From: Mesobacillus boroniphilus JCM 21738
GTDB taxonomy: Bacteria > Bacillota > Bacilli > Bacillales > Cytobacillaceae
NCBI RefSeq assembly: GCF_000517385.1
Contig: NZ_BAUW01000030.1
Location: 1-40,695, forward strand
Direction: 5' to 3'
DNA length: 40,695 nt
Notes under the pieces: model-generated
The model's input: only the letters and a program-made list of their open reading frames with translations
What the model was told of the DNA's origin: nothing
The model's database searches: none
In this document: positions 18,591 to 27,844 of the stretch, piece by piece
Numbering within the stretch: position 1 is the first letter of the stretch
How the letters are laid out: each line of letters opens with the position of its first letter
Translations under genes and position numbers: made by a program

Positions 18591-18989
18591 CTATATGCCT
18601 TCTTCATCCGACTTGTTATTACGGGGCAAAAGCTGGCGTATATGCTTTACCCTGGCTTCCATGACTATATTGCAGCTGTTACCAAGGTGCACAACAGACG
18701 AGGAAGAGGCTCCCAGGATATCAATGTTCCGTACCTTCAATACAGGGTTAATATTATGGGTTGCGAAGACGACATTGTCTTCACTTGCTGGCTGAAATGG
18801 GATTGCCTCCGAAAAAACCGGATATGCATTGAAATTACCTTCATTATCAAAAAAAATCTCTGCCTCTCTTTGTACGGCCAATGCCCTGGAAATCGCCTGT
18901 ATTTGCTCCGAATCACCGATCTGAAAAATCGAAGAGAAGGATACTGAGTCAATTTTGATATGGTCAACACATGTTATTCTTTGCAGCAT
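18591..18989 (-). CDS. gerPE: Spore germination protein GerPE
   Basis: A 132-aa coat-associated germination protein. It starts MLQRITCVDHIKIDSVSFSSIFQIGDS, the typical GerPE opening, and the middle has FFDNEGNFNAYPVFSEAIPF. A GTG at 18998 overlapping the gerPD stop (GTGA) is an alternative start three codons earlier. It is required with the other GerP proteins for normal germinant permeability in Bacillus spores. No membrane segment or signal peptide is present, as expected for a coat protein made in the mother cell. Confidence 0.9.
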   Translation of the reverse strand: MLQRITCVDHIKIDSVSFSSIFQIGDSEQIQAISRALAVQREAEIFFDNEGNFNAYPVFSEAIPFQPASEDNVVFATHNINPVLKVRNIDILGASSSSVVHLGNSCNIVMEARVKHIRQLLPRNNKSDEEGI

Positions 18990-18994
18990 AGCGA

Positions 18995-19177
18995 TCACGA
19001 TATATCCGGCGACAATGGCACAAATGGACCGACAATCAACGATTCGGCAGGTGTGTCAAAGGTAGCTGCGAGCTGGATTGTTTCAGCGTCCCCAACCATC
19101 AAAAGTGAGGAGCTCGACACACCGATGACCCTGATGTCGCCTACACAAATATCTCGGTTATAGACTCGGAAATTCAT
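18995..19177 (-). CDS. gerPD: Spore germination protein GerPD
   Basis: A 60-aa GerPD protein with the family sequence MNFRVYNRDICVGDIRVIGVSSSS followed by LMVGDAETIQLAA. The ATG shares its A with the gerPC stop (TAATG), and AAGGAAGG lies upstream. It is a fixed member of the gerP operon, and its product is a structural coat component affecting germinant access. Confidence 0.92.
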   Translation of the reverse strand: MNFRVYNRDICVGDIRVIGVSSSSLLMVGDAETIQLAATFDTPAESLIVGPFVPLSPDIS

Positions 19178-19791
19178 TATGAACGTCCTTCCTTTACATT
19201 ATCCGGCAGGTTTTTCAAGAACAGGAATACACCATTCTGGATTTCCTGTTTAAGCAAATCAATCACCTTTTCATTCATCTGAGGGCTTAGTTCGGTGCCT
19301 CTTTCACTTGATGATTGTTCCTGTAAATGTTGAGCCACTCTGCCAGACAACTGTTTTTTAATATCATTTTTTATGAACTCAAAATATGAATCATCTACAC
19401 TGATTCCCAAATCGGTTTGTGCACCTCGGTAAATATTCTCCAAATCAGATTCCAGGTATTGGTTCAGTGCTGTTTCAAGCTCGATTGTCCTTTTAAATAA
19501 CTGCTTTGGCGGAATCGGGACATTCACAGATTTTTGATCAACGCTAAAATCTTCGATACCATCCAAATCTGATGGGTTCAAGCCGATATTTAAGGTCCCT
19601 TCGAGCGTTTCCACTTTTAACTGGTCGAATTTATACTCGATATTTCCGATTTGAACCGGAGGCCGTTCCTTAAGTGCAGCAATTTCCTGCTGCAGCTCCA
19701 AAACCATCTTCTCCAATCTGGCAGTCTTTCTGCTCTGGTGCTCCACATATAAATGCAGCTTCTTTACATATTGATAGAATTCCGTGTTCAA
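19177..19791 (-). CDS. gerPC: Spore germination protein GerPC
   Basis: A 204-aa GerPC protein. The N-terminal region (FYQYVKKLHLYVEHQ then a heptad-rich stretch to about residue 45, ending ALKERP) looks like a coiled coil. The central part has VQIGNIEYKFDQLKVETLEGTLNIG, and the C-terminus is helical. I choose TTG 19791: AGGCGAGGTGA lies at the right distance, and the protein then begins NTEFYQYVKKLH as the family does. ATG 19818 is in frame, but no ribosome-binding site precedes it. It is the largest member of the operon and probably a scaffold for the small GerP proteins. Confidence 0.9.
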   Translation of the reverse strand: MNTEFYQYVKKLHLYVEHQSRKTARLEKMVLELQQEIAALKERPPVQIGNIEYKFDQLKVETLEGTLNIGLNPSDLDGIEDFSVDQKSVNVPIPPKQLFKRTIELETALNQYLESDLENIYRGAQTDLGISVDDSYFEFIKNDIKKQLSGRVAQHLQEQSSSERGTELSPQMNEKVIDLLKQEIQNGVFLFLKNLPDNVKEGRS

Positions 19792-19830
19792 ACGAATCAC
19801 CTCGCCTCGACCCAGCATTTTGACACTAGT

Positions 19831-20085
19831 TTAATTTTTACGGACAGGAGCCTGCAGTGGTACGGCTGGAGCTTCCAATGTGCCTCCAGGTACACCCTCC
19901 ATGCCAGTTGAAATTTCCGTAGGGTGGACAGCCTCTGGAGCAGGTGCTGTGAATCCCCCGGTATTATAAAGGTAAGAAACTGGCTTTATCATTCCTGCAC
20001 TGCCAATTTGCAGCACAGAAGAATTTGTGATTCCATCAATCTTCAGAAGGTTGATATTGATCGATTGTTGTATATAAAAATTCAT
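19831..20085 (-). CDS. gerPB: Spore germination protein GerPB
   Basis: An 84-aa GerPB protein: MNFYIQQSININLLKIDGITNSSVLQIGSAG is the family start, followed by a proline-rich tail (PAPEAVHPTEIS to APVPLQ-like segments) typical of GerPB. ATG 20085 follows GGGTGAG by 5 bases. ATG 20100, which overlaps the gerPA stop, would add five residues and has a poorer match to the family start. Confidence 0.9.
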   Translation of the reverse strand: MNFYIQQSININLLKIDGITNSSVLQIGSAGMIKPVSYLYNTGGFTAPAPEAVHPTEISTGMEGVPGGTLEAPAVPLQAPVRKN

Positions 20086-20099
20086 TGTACTCACCCGCA

Positions 20100-20321
20100 T
20101 TATACATTCAGATAATTGCCTTGATCGACGGCATCTGGATCATAGGTATTTGTTGAACTTTGGTTATTGTACACGGTCAATCCATCTCCGGTATTGAATG
20201 AACCAGCACCGGAAAAAGTTTTTGCATTGGAAACGGGGCTTATTCTGTAAACATCGCCTATGTGGAAGACAGCGCTGTTCCCAAGGGAAATGACCTGTGC
20301 GACTCCAACAATTGCTGGCAT
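20100..20321 (-). CDS. gerPA: Spore germination protein GerPA
   Basis: First gene of the operon, 73 aa, homologous to GerPF: MPAIVGVAQVISLG, then VFHIGDVYRISPVSNAKTFSG, a GSFNTGDG turn and an ending with DAVDQGNYLNV. ATG 20321 follows AAAGGGTG by 6 bases; the in-frame GTG at 20330 falls within that site. A sigma-K-like promoter lies just upstream, as expected for late mother-cell expression. Confidence 0.92.
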   Translation of the reverse strand: MPAIVGVAQVISLGNSAVFHIGDVYRISPVSNAKTFSGAGSFNTGDGLTVYNNQSSTNTYDPDAVDQGNYLNV

Positions 20322-20351
20322 TTGCAACACCCTTTAATTAGATTTCTTTAA

Positions 20352-20380
20352 TATCCTATGTGCCCAGGCAAAGAATGTGA
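20352..20380 (-). promoter_or_regulatory. Sigma-K-like promoter of the gerP operon
   Basis: On the minus strand CATAGGATA (20360-20352) matches the sigma-K -10 pattern CATAnnnTA, and an AC (in CAC, 20379-20377) lies 16 bases upstream as the minimal -35. It is about 30 bases before the gerPA start. Established knowledge: gerP is transcribed by sigma-K RNA polymerase in B. subtilis and B. cereus. Confidence 0.65.
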
Positions 20381-20605
20381 TTAAAATGCCTATTGTGTTT
20401 AAGTGGTTCTTTTCGCAGATTTTTTCCTTTTAAAAAAGGGTGTTCGTTATTTGTCTTATTCAGAAAAAATCCTAAGCTGAAAAGCAACTAATCATAGCAA
20501 AAAAACATGTTATATAACAGGTGAAAAATATATATAACAGAAGTGGTAATATGTTAATATATTTATATATTTAGAATTATAAAATTATTCTACAGGAGGC
20601 AGATT

Positions 20606-22195
20606 ATGAACGTTCCATTGCTGTTGAGCCAGTTTCTAGACCGTGCAGTGTCGCTTTACGGAGACAAGAAAGCCATTTTTTCAGAAGACAGGGCGCTTAC
20701 ATATTCTGAGTTGAATGAAAGGGTAAACAGGCTTTCGGATGGATTAAGAAAGCTTGGAGTGTGCAAGGGTGACCGGATTGCCTATCTTGCCCCGAATTCG
20801 GTCGAAATGCTCGAAGGCTTCTATGGTGTATTCCAGGTTGGCGGAGTCATGGTCCCGTTGAATATTCGCCTGAAGCCGGATGATTATTTGTTCATCCTTA
20901 ACCACAGTGAATCAAAGGTTTTGTTCGTGGACCAGGATTTATATCATTTAATCCAGCCAATCAAGGATCAACTAGAAAGCGTTCAGCACATTATTGTCCA
21001 CTACAAGGAAGATAGCCTGGATGAAATCAGTTATGACGAATGGCTTTCACAGCTTTCTGCTGAAACGTTCAAACGTGAAGAGCTTGATGAAAATGATGTC
21101 TGCAGTCTGCTTTATACGAGTGGGACGACCGGGAATCCAAAAGGAGTCATGCTCACGCACCGGAATAATTACCTGCACGCACTCAGCACGATGCACCATT
21201 TACGCGTAAGCGATGAGGATGTCCTCCTGCATGTCCTGCCGATGTTCCATGTTAACGGATGGGGATCGCCATTTTATTACACTGCGAACGGGGCATCCCA
21301 GGTATGCTTGCGAAAACGACCCCTGAGACTATTTTTAACGCGTTGGAAAAACATAAAGTCAGTGTCATGCATATGGCTCCAACTGTGTTGAATGCGCTGC
21401 TTCAGTTTTATGAGAAAAATGTCCCGAGTATCGAACAGCAGGTACGGGTGGTCATCGCCGGTTCTGCACCGCCACCAGCATTCGTAACAAGAGTGGAAAA
21501 AGAACTTGGCTGGGAGTTCATCCAGGTGTACGGAATGACAGAATCATCACCATTAAGCACGATTTCAACAATCAGGTCGCATTTGAAGCAGCTTCCTTTG
21601 AATGAACAATACCGAATGAAAGCAAAAGCAGGAATTTCAATGATTGGCAGCCAGGTAAAGGTCGTGAATGATCATGGCGATGAAGTGGCCCATGATGGCA
21701 AGGAAATAGGGGAAGTCATTACCCGAAGCAATGGAGTCATGAAGCTACTGGAAAAATGAAGAGGCGACGATGGAAACAATCCGTAATGGCTGGCTCCATA
21801 CCGGTGATATGGCGACAGTCGATAAATACGGCAACATTGATATTGTTGACCGCAAGAAAGACGTCATCATTAGCGGCGGCGAAAATATTTCTTCCATCGA
21901 AGTCGAGGGAGTATTGTATGATCACCCTGCAGTCCTGGAAGCAGCGGTCATTGCCGTCCCTCACGAAAAATGGGGCGAGACTCCGCATGCATATATTGTG
22001 CTTCGTGAAAAAGAGCAAGTCACAGAACGAGAGCTCATCGCTTTTTCGAGAGAAAAACTTGCCCATTTCAAGGCAATTACAGGAGTGACTTTCGTAAAAG
22101 AACTGCCGAAAACAGCTTCCGGCAAAATTCAAAAGGTCCATTTGCGAAATGAATACTGGGAAGCAAATGGCAAGACCGGCAGATTTGTAAATTAA
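20606..22195 (+). CDS. Fatty acyl-CoA synthetase-like ligase, frameshifted twice
   Basis: An ANL ligase, 530 aa once repaired, closest in style to medium/long-chain fatty acid CoA ligases. It shows LLYTSGTTGNPKGVMLTHRN, HVLPMFHVNGWG, VYGMTESSP, LHTGDMATVDKYGNIDIVDRKKD, SGGENISS and the C-terminal ELPKTASGKIQK lysine. The ATG follows ACAGGAGGCAG. Two breaks are seen: one A missing in 21313-21316 (restores LRKTTPETIFNALEKH) and two G missing at 21744 (restores VMKGYWKNEEATM). It stands alone with its own terminator. The AT-rich upstream region has a repeated TATATAACAG (20511 and 20531 areas) of unknown meaning. Confidence 0.88.
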
Positions 22196-22202
22196 TAGCC
22201 TG

Positions 22203-22236
22203 AGGGGGATTGCCTTGTTGCGTCCCCCTTTTCTTT
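22203..22236 (+). terminator. Terminator after the second acyl-CoA ligase
   Basis: AGGGGGA (22203-22209) pairs with TCCCCCT (22223-22229), followed by TTTCTTTTT. It ends the ligase transcript. Confidence 0.85.
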
Positions 22237-22326
22237 TTATTCTGCTTATAGTATCCTTTGGCACATTGGTAAATTGTGTGATATACATAGATTAGATGTT
22301 AACTTATAAGTGGAATGAGGGGGAAG

Positions 22327-23510
22327 ATGGAGATTAACGGACGGGTATCCGGAAATAGGGTTGTTTCAATTGACCGGATGCGAGGCTTTTCATTAATGGG
22401 GATATTTCTTGTAAATATGATTTCATTCCATTCGCCCTATTTTTATATCGATCCAGAAACATGGTGGGGTGGAAACACAAATTTATTTACATACCAGTTC
22501 ATTGATATATTTATCCAGGCAAGCTTTTACCCGCTGTTTGCAATGTTGTTCGGGTATGGGCTGGTTATTTTAAGAGAACGAACTCTTGAAAAAGGGATGA
22601 GCTTCAATCCTCTTGCATTAAGGAGACTTTCGATCCTGTTGTTGATAGGGATCATCCATGCATTTTTAATCTGGCCAGGTGATATTCTTATAACCTATGC
22701 AGTATGCGGTTTTGTTTTCCTTCTGGTTATTGGCTGGAGTGCAAAGAGGCTGCTCATTGCCGGATTGGGTTTATACATAGTTCCAAATATTCTCTTGTTG
22801 TTGATGCTTGGTGCAGCATCAGTCATTGACGGCGGAGAGGGATTTTCAATGTATGACGCACAAGCTGCAGAACAGACGATAACCATCTATCAAAATGGCA
22901 GCTTTGCTGAAGTGACATATCATAGAATAATTGAATGGAATAAAAATAATAACCTGTTTGGATTGTTTTTATATTTGATCACTATCCTTCCTCTGTTCAT
23001 GGTTGGAGCAGGAGCGGCAAAGCTCAGATTGTTTGAGAATGTACAGGACAAGAAAAGGAAGATTGCAATCGCTGCCGCTGTCCTCGCAACTCTTGGCCTT
23101 CTGATAAAAGCAATTCCATACCTGTATGGAAAAACATTGATGACGGATTATGCGCAGGATGTTTTTGGCGGTGCGATGGTTGCGATGGCGTATGCACTGA
23201 TGATTGCGCTGATTTCTGAGCTTAAAAAATTTGACAGGCTGCTCTACCCGCTGGAAGCTGCCGGCAGGCTCTCAATCAGCAATTACCTATTCCAGTCCGT
23301 CGTTTCGACATTGATTTTTTACAGTTATGGACTAGGATACTATGGGAAATTTTCCGTTTTTCAGGAACAATTCTTGCGCTTGGAATTTATGTAATTCAGT
23401 TGGCATTTAGCAGCTGGTGGGTCAAAAGATTTTACTACGGTCCGGTCGAATGGCTTTGGCGCAGTGGCACATACATGAAGAAACAGCGTTTTAAAAAAGG
23501 GGAAGCCTGA
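22327..23510 (+). CDS. DUF418/YeiB-family membrane protein, frameshifted near the end
   Basis: An integral membrane protein, 394 aa once repaired, with about 9-10 hydrophobic segments. It opens with the family phrase RVVSIDRMRGFSLMGIFLVNMISF and has AMLFGYGL and EAAGRLSISNYLFQS, typical of DUF418 proteins (B. subtilis YrkO/YxaH type). ATG 22327 follows GAGGGGGAAG; ATG 22315 is an alternative. As written it stops at 23392-23394. One more T in the run at 23357-23361 gives FSGTILALGIYVIQLAFSSWWVKRF and then EWLWRSGTYMKK, the conserved DUF418 ending. The family resembles acyltransferase-3 membrane proteins. Function unknown. Confidence 0.85.
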
Positions 23511-23541
23511 TGGAGAAGGTTATCAAAAGGAGGGCCTTAAC

Positions 23542-24449
23542 ATGAAATTCGCTACATATAAAAATGAATCTGGCCAGTTTATTGGAATTGTCAGTACAGA
23601 AGGGACCCAAGTCCTGCCGCTTCGGGAAGCCTATGAAAAAATGGGTGGAGAAACAGCGATACCAGCTGATATGCTAGAGGCTATTTCAATGGGAGATGTA
23701 TTTTATCAGGAAGCAATAAAAACATTGCAATGGGTAAGCGAGAACAATCTGGACAGCGAGCTATTCATCCCGCTTGAATCAGTAGAATTGCTAGCACCGA
23801 TTCCGCGTCCGTCCAAGAATATTTTCTGTGTGGGCAAAAATTACGCCGAGCATGCAATAGAGATGGGCAGCAAGGACGATATTCCTGAGCATGTAATGGT
23901 GTTCACGAAAGCACCTACTACTGTCATTGCTCATGATCAGAACATTCATGAGCATAAAGAATTGACTGAGCAATTGGATTATGAAGGCGAGCTTGCAGTA
24001 GTGATCGGGAAAAAGGGTAAAGCGATCAACAGGGAGGAGGCTTTGGATTATGTGTTTGGCTATACAATCATTAACGATGTGACTGCCCGCGATCTCCAGG
24101 CAAAACACAAACAGTTTTTCATTGGGAAAAGCCTTGATACTACTTGCCCGATGGGACCATGGATTGTCCATAAATCAGCCATCTCAAATCCGAACAACCT
24201 GGATATCAAGACCACAGTAAATGGAGAAGTGAGACAGGATTCCAATACGGAAAACTTCATTTTCCCGGTAGAAGAGGTCATTGCAGTGCTCTCACAGGGA
24301 ATGATACTCGAGCCAGGAGATATCATTGCTACCGGAACACCAGCAGGCGTAGGCAAAGGCTTCAAGCTCCAAGGTTCCTGAAGGCTGGGGATACAATTGA
24401 AATTACTGTTGAAGGAATTGGGACATTAAGGAACAAGGTGGAGAGTTAA
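23542..24449 (+). CDS. yisK: Fumarylacetoacetate hydrolase-family protein YisK, frameshifted
   Basis: An FAH-family enzyme, 302 aa once repaired (B. subtilis YisK 301). The catalytic domain starts after about residue 90: IFCVGKNYAEHA, then the metal ligands in the LDYEGELAVVIGK stretch, INDVTARDLQ, GKSLDTTCPMGPW and IATGTPAGVG. B. subtilis YisK associates with Mbl filaments and has oxaloacetate decarboxylase-like activity. One more C near 24367 gives GFKPPRFLKAGDTIEITVEGIGTLRNKVES and the true stop; as written it stops at 24379-24381. yisL follows, as in B. subtilis. Confidence 0.9.
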
Positions 24450-24532
24450 TCATAGCCTGGCCAGTTTATTTTAGTTTTTTTAGCGACGTTATGATATGAT
24501 ATTTTAGAATTTACTATTAGGAGGACGGGTAC

Positions 24533-24886
24533 ATGATACATGCCCATATGACAGCCTGGTTTTTGGCTTTGGTTTTATTCTTTGTAGCACTTGGTCTACA
24601 TAAAAGCGGTAAGGAAAAAGGCGCAAAAATTGTCCAGATGATCCTTAGGCTGTTTTACGTGCTGATTCTATTGACTGGCTTCTGGCTTCTTTTCAGCATC
24701 AATATCGGCCTGATGTATGTGTTGAAAGCAGCAGTAGGCTTGTGGGTAATCGCAATGCTGGAAATGATTTTAATCCGTACAAAAAAGAGCGAAAAAGCGT
24801 CTGTACTGTGGATTCAATTCATTGTCGCAGTTCTTCTTGTACTATATTTAGGTTTCTCACTTCCACTTGGAACATATTTGTTCTAA
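24533..24886 (+). CDS. yisL: UPF0344 membrane protein YisL
   Basis: A 117-aa membrane protein with four hydrophobic segments (HMTAWFLALVLFFVALGL, ILRLFYVLILLTGFWLLF, MYVLKAAVGLWVIAMLEMIL and FIVAVLLVLYLGFSL). Length and the H-T/A-W opening match YisL (UPF0344). A strong AGGAGGACGGG precedes ATG 24533. It directly follows yisK, the B. subtilis order. Function unknown. Confidence 0.92.
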   Translation: MIHAHMTAWFLALVLFFVALGLHKSGKEKGAKIVQMILRLFYVLILLTGFWLLFSINIGLMYVLKAAVGLWVIAMLEMILIRTKKSEKASVLWIQFIVAVLLVLYLGFSLPLGTYLF

Positions 24887-24904
24887 TAGTGAAATTGTCG
24901 AAAG

Positions 24905-24938
24905 AAAGCTGTCCTTATAGGCAGCTTTTTCTTTTTTT
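24905..24938 (+). terminator. Terminator after yisL
   Basis: AAAGCTG and CAGCTTT form an extended stem with one bulge (24905-24928), followed by TTCTTTTTTT. Confidence 0.85.
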
Positions 24939-25013
24939 GTCATATCTTAACCCCATAAAATATGATAATTTAAGAGAAGGGTTATTGGAGAAATATAATA
25001 ATTGGAGAATGCA

Positions 25014-27053
25014 ATGGCTACGACAAAAAGCTGCGTTTACGAAAATGACAAACAACTTAATAGCTTTATAGAGGGCAATTCATTCAAAGACCACCACAAT
25101 GTATTGGTGCAGATTTTTTTCAGTCAAAAAGATAAACCTGTGCTTCAGCATATGGAGCAGTTGCTAAAAAAGCAGCTGCCCGCCTCCATTGTGTTGAGCT
25201 GTGAAGCAAATGGCTGCTTCACTGGTGATAATCAATTCGTTATCTCATTTACCGTTTTCGATAAACAGGAACTTAATCCTATTCTTCAAGATGAGTACAC
25301 GATCAACACATTGAATAATCTTGTCGAAACCTCACAACAAGACATCCTTCTGCTTAACGAAAGCCTCGAAGTGTCCGAGCAATACTATCGTTCGCTGTTT
25401 GATAACAATGGAGATTTTGTCTATTCAACTGATTTGACAGGGAATTTCACAAGTATAAACCAGGCATTCATGAAAACCTTTGGCTATACCGAAAATGAAC
25501 TTATCGGCAGGTCAGCGCTCGACTTTATCAACCAGGAAGATGTGCACCGTGCCAAAATGCATTTTATTCAGGCGCTAAAGGGAAAAGATCAGACCTACAC
25601 AATTGAGATTCCAGTCAAGAGCGGTGAAACCCAGATTTTTCAGATCAAAAATATTCCGATTACGGTAAATGGTACATGTGTAGGAACGTATGGTATTGGC
25701 CGGAATATTACACTCCAGAAAAAAACAGAGGAAAAGATCATTCAGCTTGCCTACTACGACCAGGATACGGGATTGCCGAACAGGATGAGGTTTACCGAAC
25801 AGCTCGAAGAAATGATTCACCGTGCCAGGCAAAAGAAAGAACTCCTTGCTGTTCTTGTCATTGATATAGACCGTTTCAAAATCATCAATGACAGTCTCGG
25901 ACATTATGCTGGTGATATTGTTTTGAAAGAACTGGCAGAAAGAATTCAGGCTCGGCTTCCAGCAGGCGCTTATCTCGGAAGATTCAGCGGGGATAAGTTC
26001 ACGATGCTGCTGACAGAGAATGTCAGCATTGACCAGACGACAAGAACAGCCAGGGAATTACAGAATCTTATTTCAATGCCTTTATTTTACCAGAGTCAGG
26101 AATTCATCGTTACGGCAAGCATTGGAATCAGCTCCTTCCCGGGGGATGGTCTTGATGAGCATGTACTGTTGAAAAATGCGGATATTGCGATGAACCGTTC
26201 GAAAAATCAGGGCGGCAACAAGATTACTTACTTCTCAACGGGAATGAACGATCAGGCAATGGTCCGGCTTGAGCTTGAAAGCTATTTAAGGAAAGCGCTT
26301 CAAAAGAATGAATTCCATCTTTGCTACCAGCCGCTTATGGACTTGAAATCAGGAGAGATAACCTGTACAGAAGCCCTTATACGCTGGCAGCATCCGCATC
26401 TTGGGCTGGTTTCGCCAGCACAATTCATACCTTTGGCAGAGGAAACAGGGTTGATTGAAGAAATCGGAGCATGGGTGCTGACCACCGCATGTGTCCAGAC
26501 AAAAGCCTGGCAGCAGAATGGATTCCCGAATCTCGGTATCTCGGTAAATGTATCAGCCTATCAGTTCCAGCAGCATGCTTTTATTGGACAGGTAATACAA
26601 GCGCTGGAAACTTCACAGCTTGCACCAGGGTACCTTTCCCTGGAACTGACAGAGAGCGCGATGCTGAAAGATATCGTCTATAGCATTTCGGTTATGAAAT
26701 CGTTACAGGAACTTGGGGTAAAGGTTTCGATTGATGATTTTGGGACAGGTTATTCTTCATTAAGCTATTTGCGCAATTTGCCAATCGATACGCTCAAAAT
26801 CGACCAGTCATTTATCAATAATCTTCATGATGACCCATCAGATATTGCAATCGTCAAGGCAATCATCACGATGGGACAGGGGCTCTCCGTAAAAATTGTT
26901 GCCGAGGGTGTTGAAACACATGAACAGCTGAACCTTCTAAGAGATTTGGACTGCCATTATGCCCAGGGTTACTACATCCAAAAGCCGCTTGATATAGATG
27001 CTTTCGAAAAAGGCTTCAGGACTGTGGAAAAAGTTGAGTATACCGTAAAATAA
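25014..27053 (+). CDS. PAS-GGDEF-EAL protein, probable c-di-GMP phosphodiesterase
   Basis: A 679-aa cytoplasmic signalling protein. Residues about 25-100 look like the start of a FIST-type sensor (LVQIFFSQKDKP, then CEANGCFTGDNQFVISFTVFDK). A PAS domain follows (about 120-230, YRSLFDNNGDFVYSTDLTG to the ITLQKKTEE exit). The GGDEF domain (about 240-400) is degenerate, with FSGDKF in place of GGDEF. The EAL domain (about 415-665) keeps EALIRW, the ISVNVSAYQF strand, ELTES, DDFGTGYSS, KIDQSF and EGVET, so it should hydrolyse c-di-GMP. ATG 25014 lies 6 bases after GGAGA; TTG 25002 is in frame. It lies between yisL and yisN, where B. subtilis has wprA. Confidence 0.9.
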   Translation: MATTKSCVYENDKQLNSFIEGNSFKDHHNVLVQIFFSQKDKPVLQHMEQLLKKQLPASIVLSCEANGCFTGDNQFVISFTVFDKQELNPILQDEYTINTLNNLVETSQQDILLLNESLEVSEQYYRSLFDNNGDFVYSTDLTGNFTSINQAFMKTFGYTENELIGRSALDFINQEDVHRAKMHFIQALKGKDQTYTIEIPVKSGETQIFQIKNIPITVNGTCVGTYGIGRNITLQKKTEEKIIQLAYYDQDTGLPNRMRFTEQLEEMIHRARQKKELLAVLVIDIDRFKIINDSLGHYAGDIVLKELAERIQARLPAGAYLGRFSGDKFTMLLTENVSIDQTTRTARELQNLISMPLFYQSQEFIVTASIGISSFPGDGLDEHVLLKNADIAMNRSKNQGGNKITYFSTGMNDQAMVRLELESYLRKALQKNEFHLCYQPLMDLKSGEITCTEALIRWQHPHLGLVSPAQFIPLAEETGLIEEIGAWVLTTACVQTKAWQQNGFPNLGISVNVSAYQFQQHAFIGQVIQALETSQLAPGYLSLELTESAMLKDIVYSISVMKSLQELGVKVSIDDFGTGYSSLSYLRNLPIDTLKIDQSFINNLHDDPSDIAIVKAIITMGQGLSVKIVAEGVETHEQLNLLRDLDCHYAQGYYIQKPLDIDAFEKGFRTVEKVEYTVK

Positions 27054-27058
27054 TTCAT

Positions 27059-27087
27059 AGCCTGCACAATGAGTGCAGGCTCTTTTT
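27059..27087. terminator. Terminator between the EAL gene and yisN
   Basis: AGCCTGCAC (27059-27067) pairs with GTGCAGGCT (27073-27081) around AATGA, then CTTTTT. It lies between convergent genes and mainly serves the plus strand. Confidence 0.88.
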
Positions 27088-27092
27088 GTCAC

Positions 27093-27653
27093 TTAAGAAA
27101 TTCTCTCAATAACGGTCCGTTTCCCGTTATTCAAGGTCAATTCGAACCTGTCATTTTGTGTTTCAAAGTAGTCAAAGTGATGTTGTACACTGCAGATGAA
27201 TTCTTCATTATCAAGAATTAAAAAATTGACTCCTGAAACCCCTTTTTCATGATCAAGGAAGGTCAGGTGGTTATAACAATAAATGCAGTCATAGATCGAA
27301 AAGTTGAGCGAATTCAATGTATTGATAAATTGGACAAAAGCTTCATCATTCAGTTCATCAAGCAGGCGCTCGAATGAATAGATCAATTGTTTCCTGATCC
27401 TGATCATTTCCTGGTCCTGCAAAGTGATTTGTTCACCCCCGGTTTGGATGCAGCCATTATCCACCAAAAACCCCTTGCACCATTTATTGTTTCGCTGCAC
27501 TTCAACCTCTTGATGGATGAATTCATCGACAAGTGCGGCCTCTTCTGTTTCTTCATCAAAGAAAACCCATTGTGAATTAATATATTCTACTGTCCCGGTG
27601 TTGAAGGCTCGGGGCTGGAATTCAATTAGATTGCTTCGTTGTTGTCGATTCAT
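27093..27653 (-). CDS. yisN: DUF2777-type protein YisN
   Basis: A 186-aa soluble protein that starts after ACGGAGGATCC. It opens with RAFNTGTVEYINSQWVFFDEETEEAALVDEF, an SH3-like strand pattern, followed by a helical part (RIRKQLIYSFERLLDEL) and IYDCIYCYNHLTFLDHEKGVSGVNF. Gene position and orientation, divergent from asnO, match B. subtilis yisN; I recall this group as DUF2777. Function unknown. The 190-base divergent gap to asnO must hold promoters for both, but I see no convincing consensus. Confidence 0.8.
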   Translation of the reverse strand: MNRQQRSNLIEFQPRAFNTGTVEYINSQWVFFDEETEEAALVDEFIHQEVEVQRNNKWCKGFLVDNGCIQTGGEQITLQDQEMIRIRKQLIYSFERLLDELNDEAFVQFINTLNSLNFSIYDCIYCYNHLTFLDHEKGVSGVNFLILDNEEFICSVQHHFDYFETQNDRFELTLNNGKRTVIERIS

Positions 27654-27844
27654 TTGGATCCTCCGTTAATTATCGCTCACCTTCTTTGTAGACAGATTTT
27701 AGCGAATTTATAACATGATTTAAAAGATAGGCAATTAACCAGTTGGGATGTTTGTGCATAAGATGAGTAATGCTTAAGCAATTGTCTAGTTTCTGAAAGT
27801 GCTTATTGACATTAAAAAGTTCCGCTGAAAGGATTGATCAAAAA

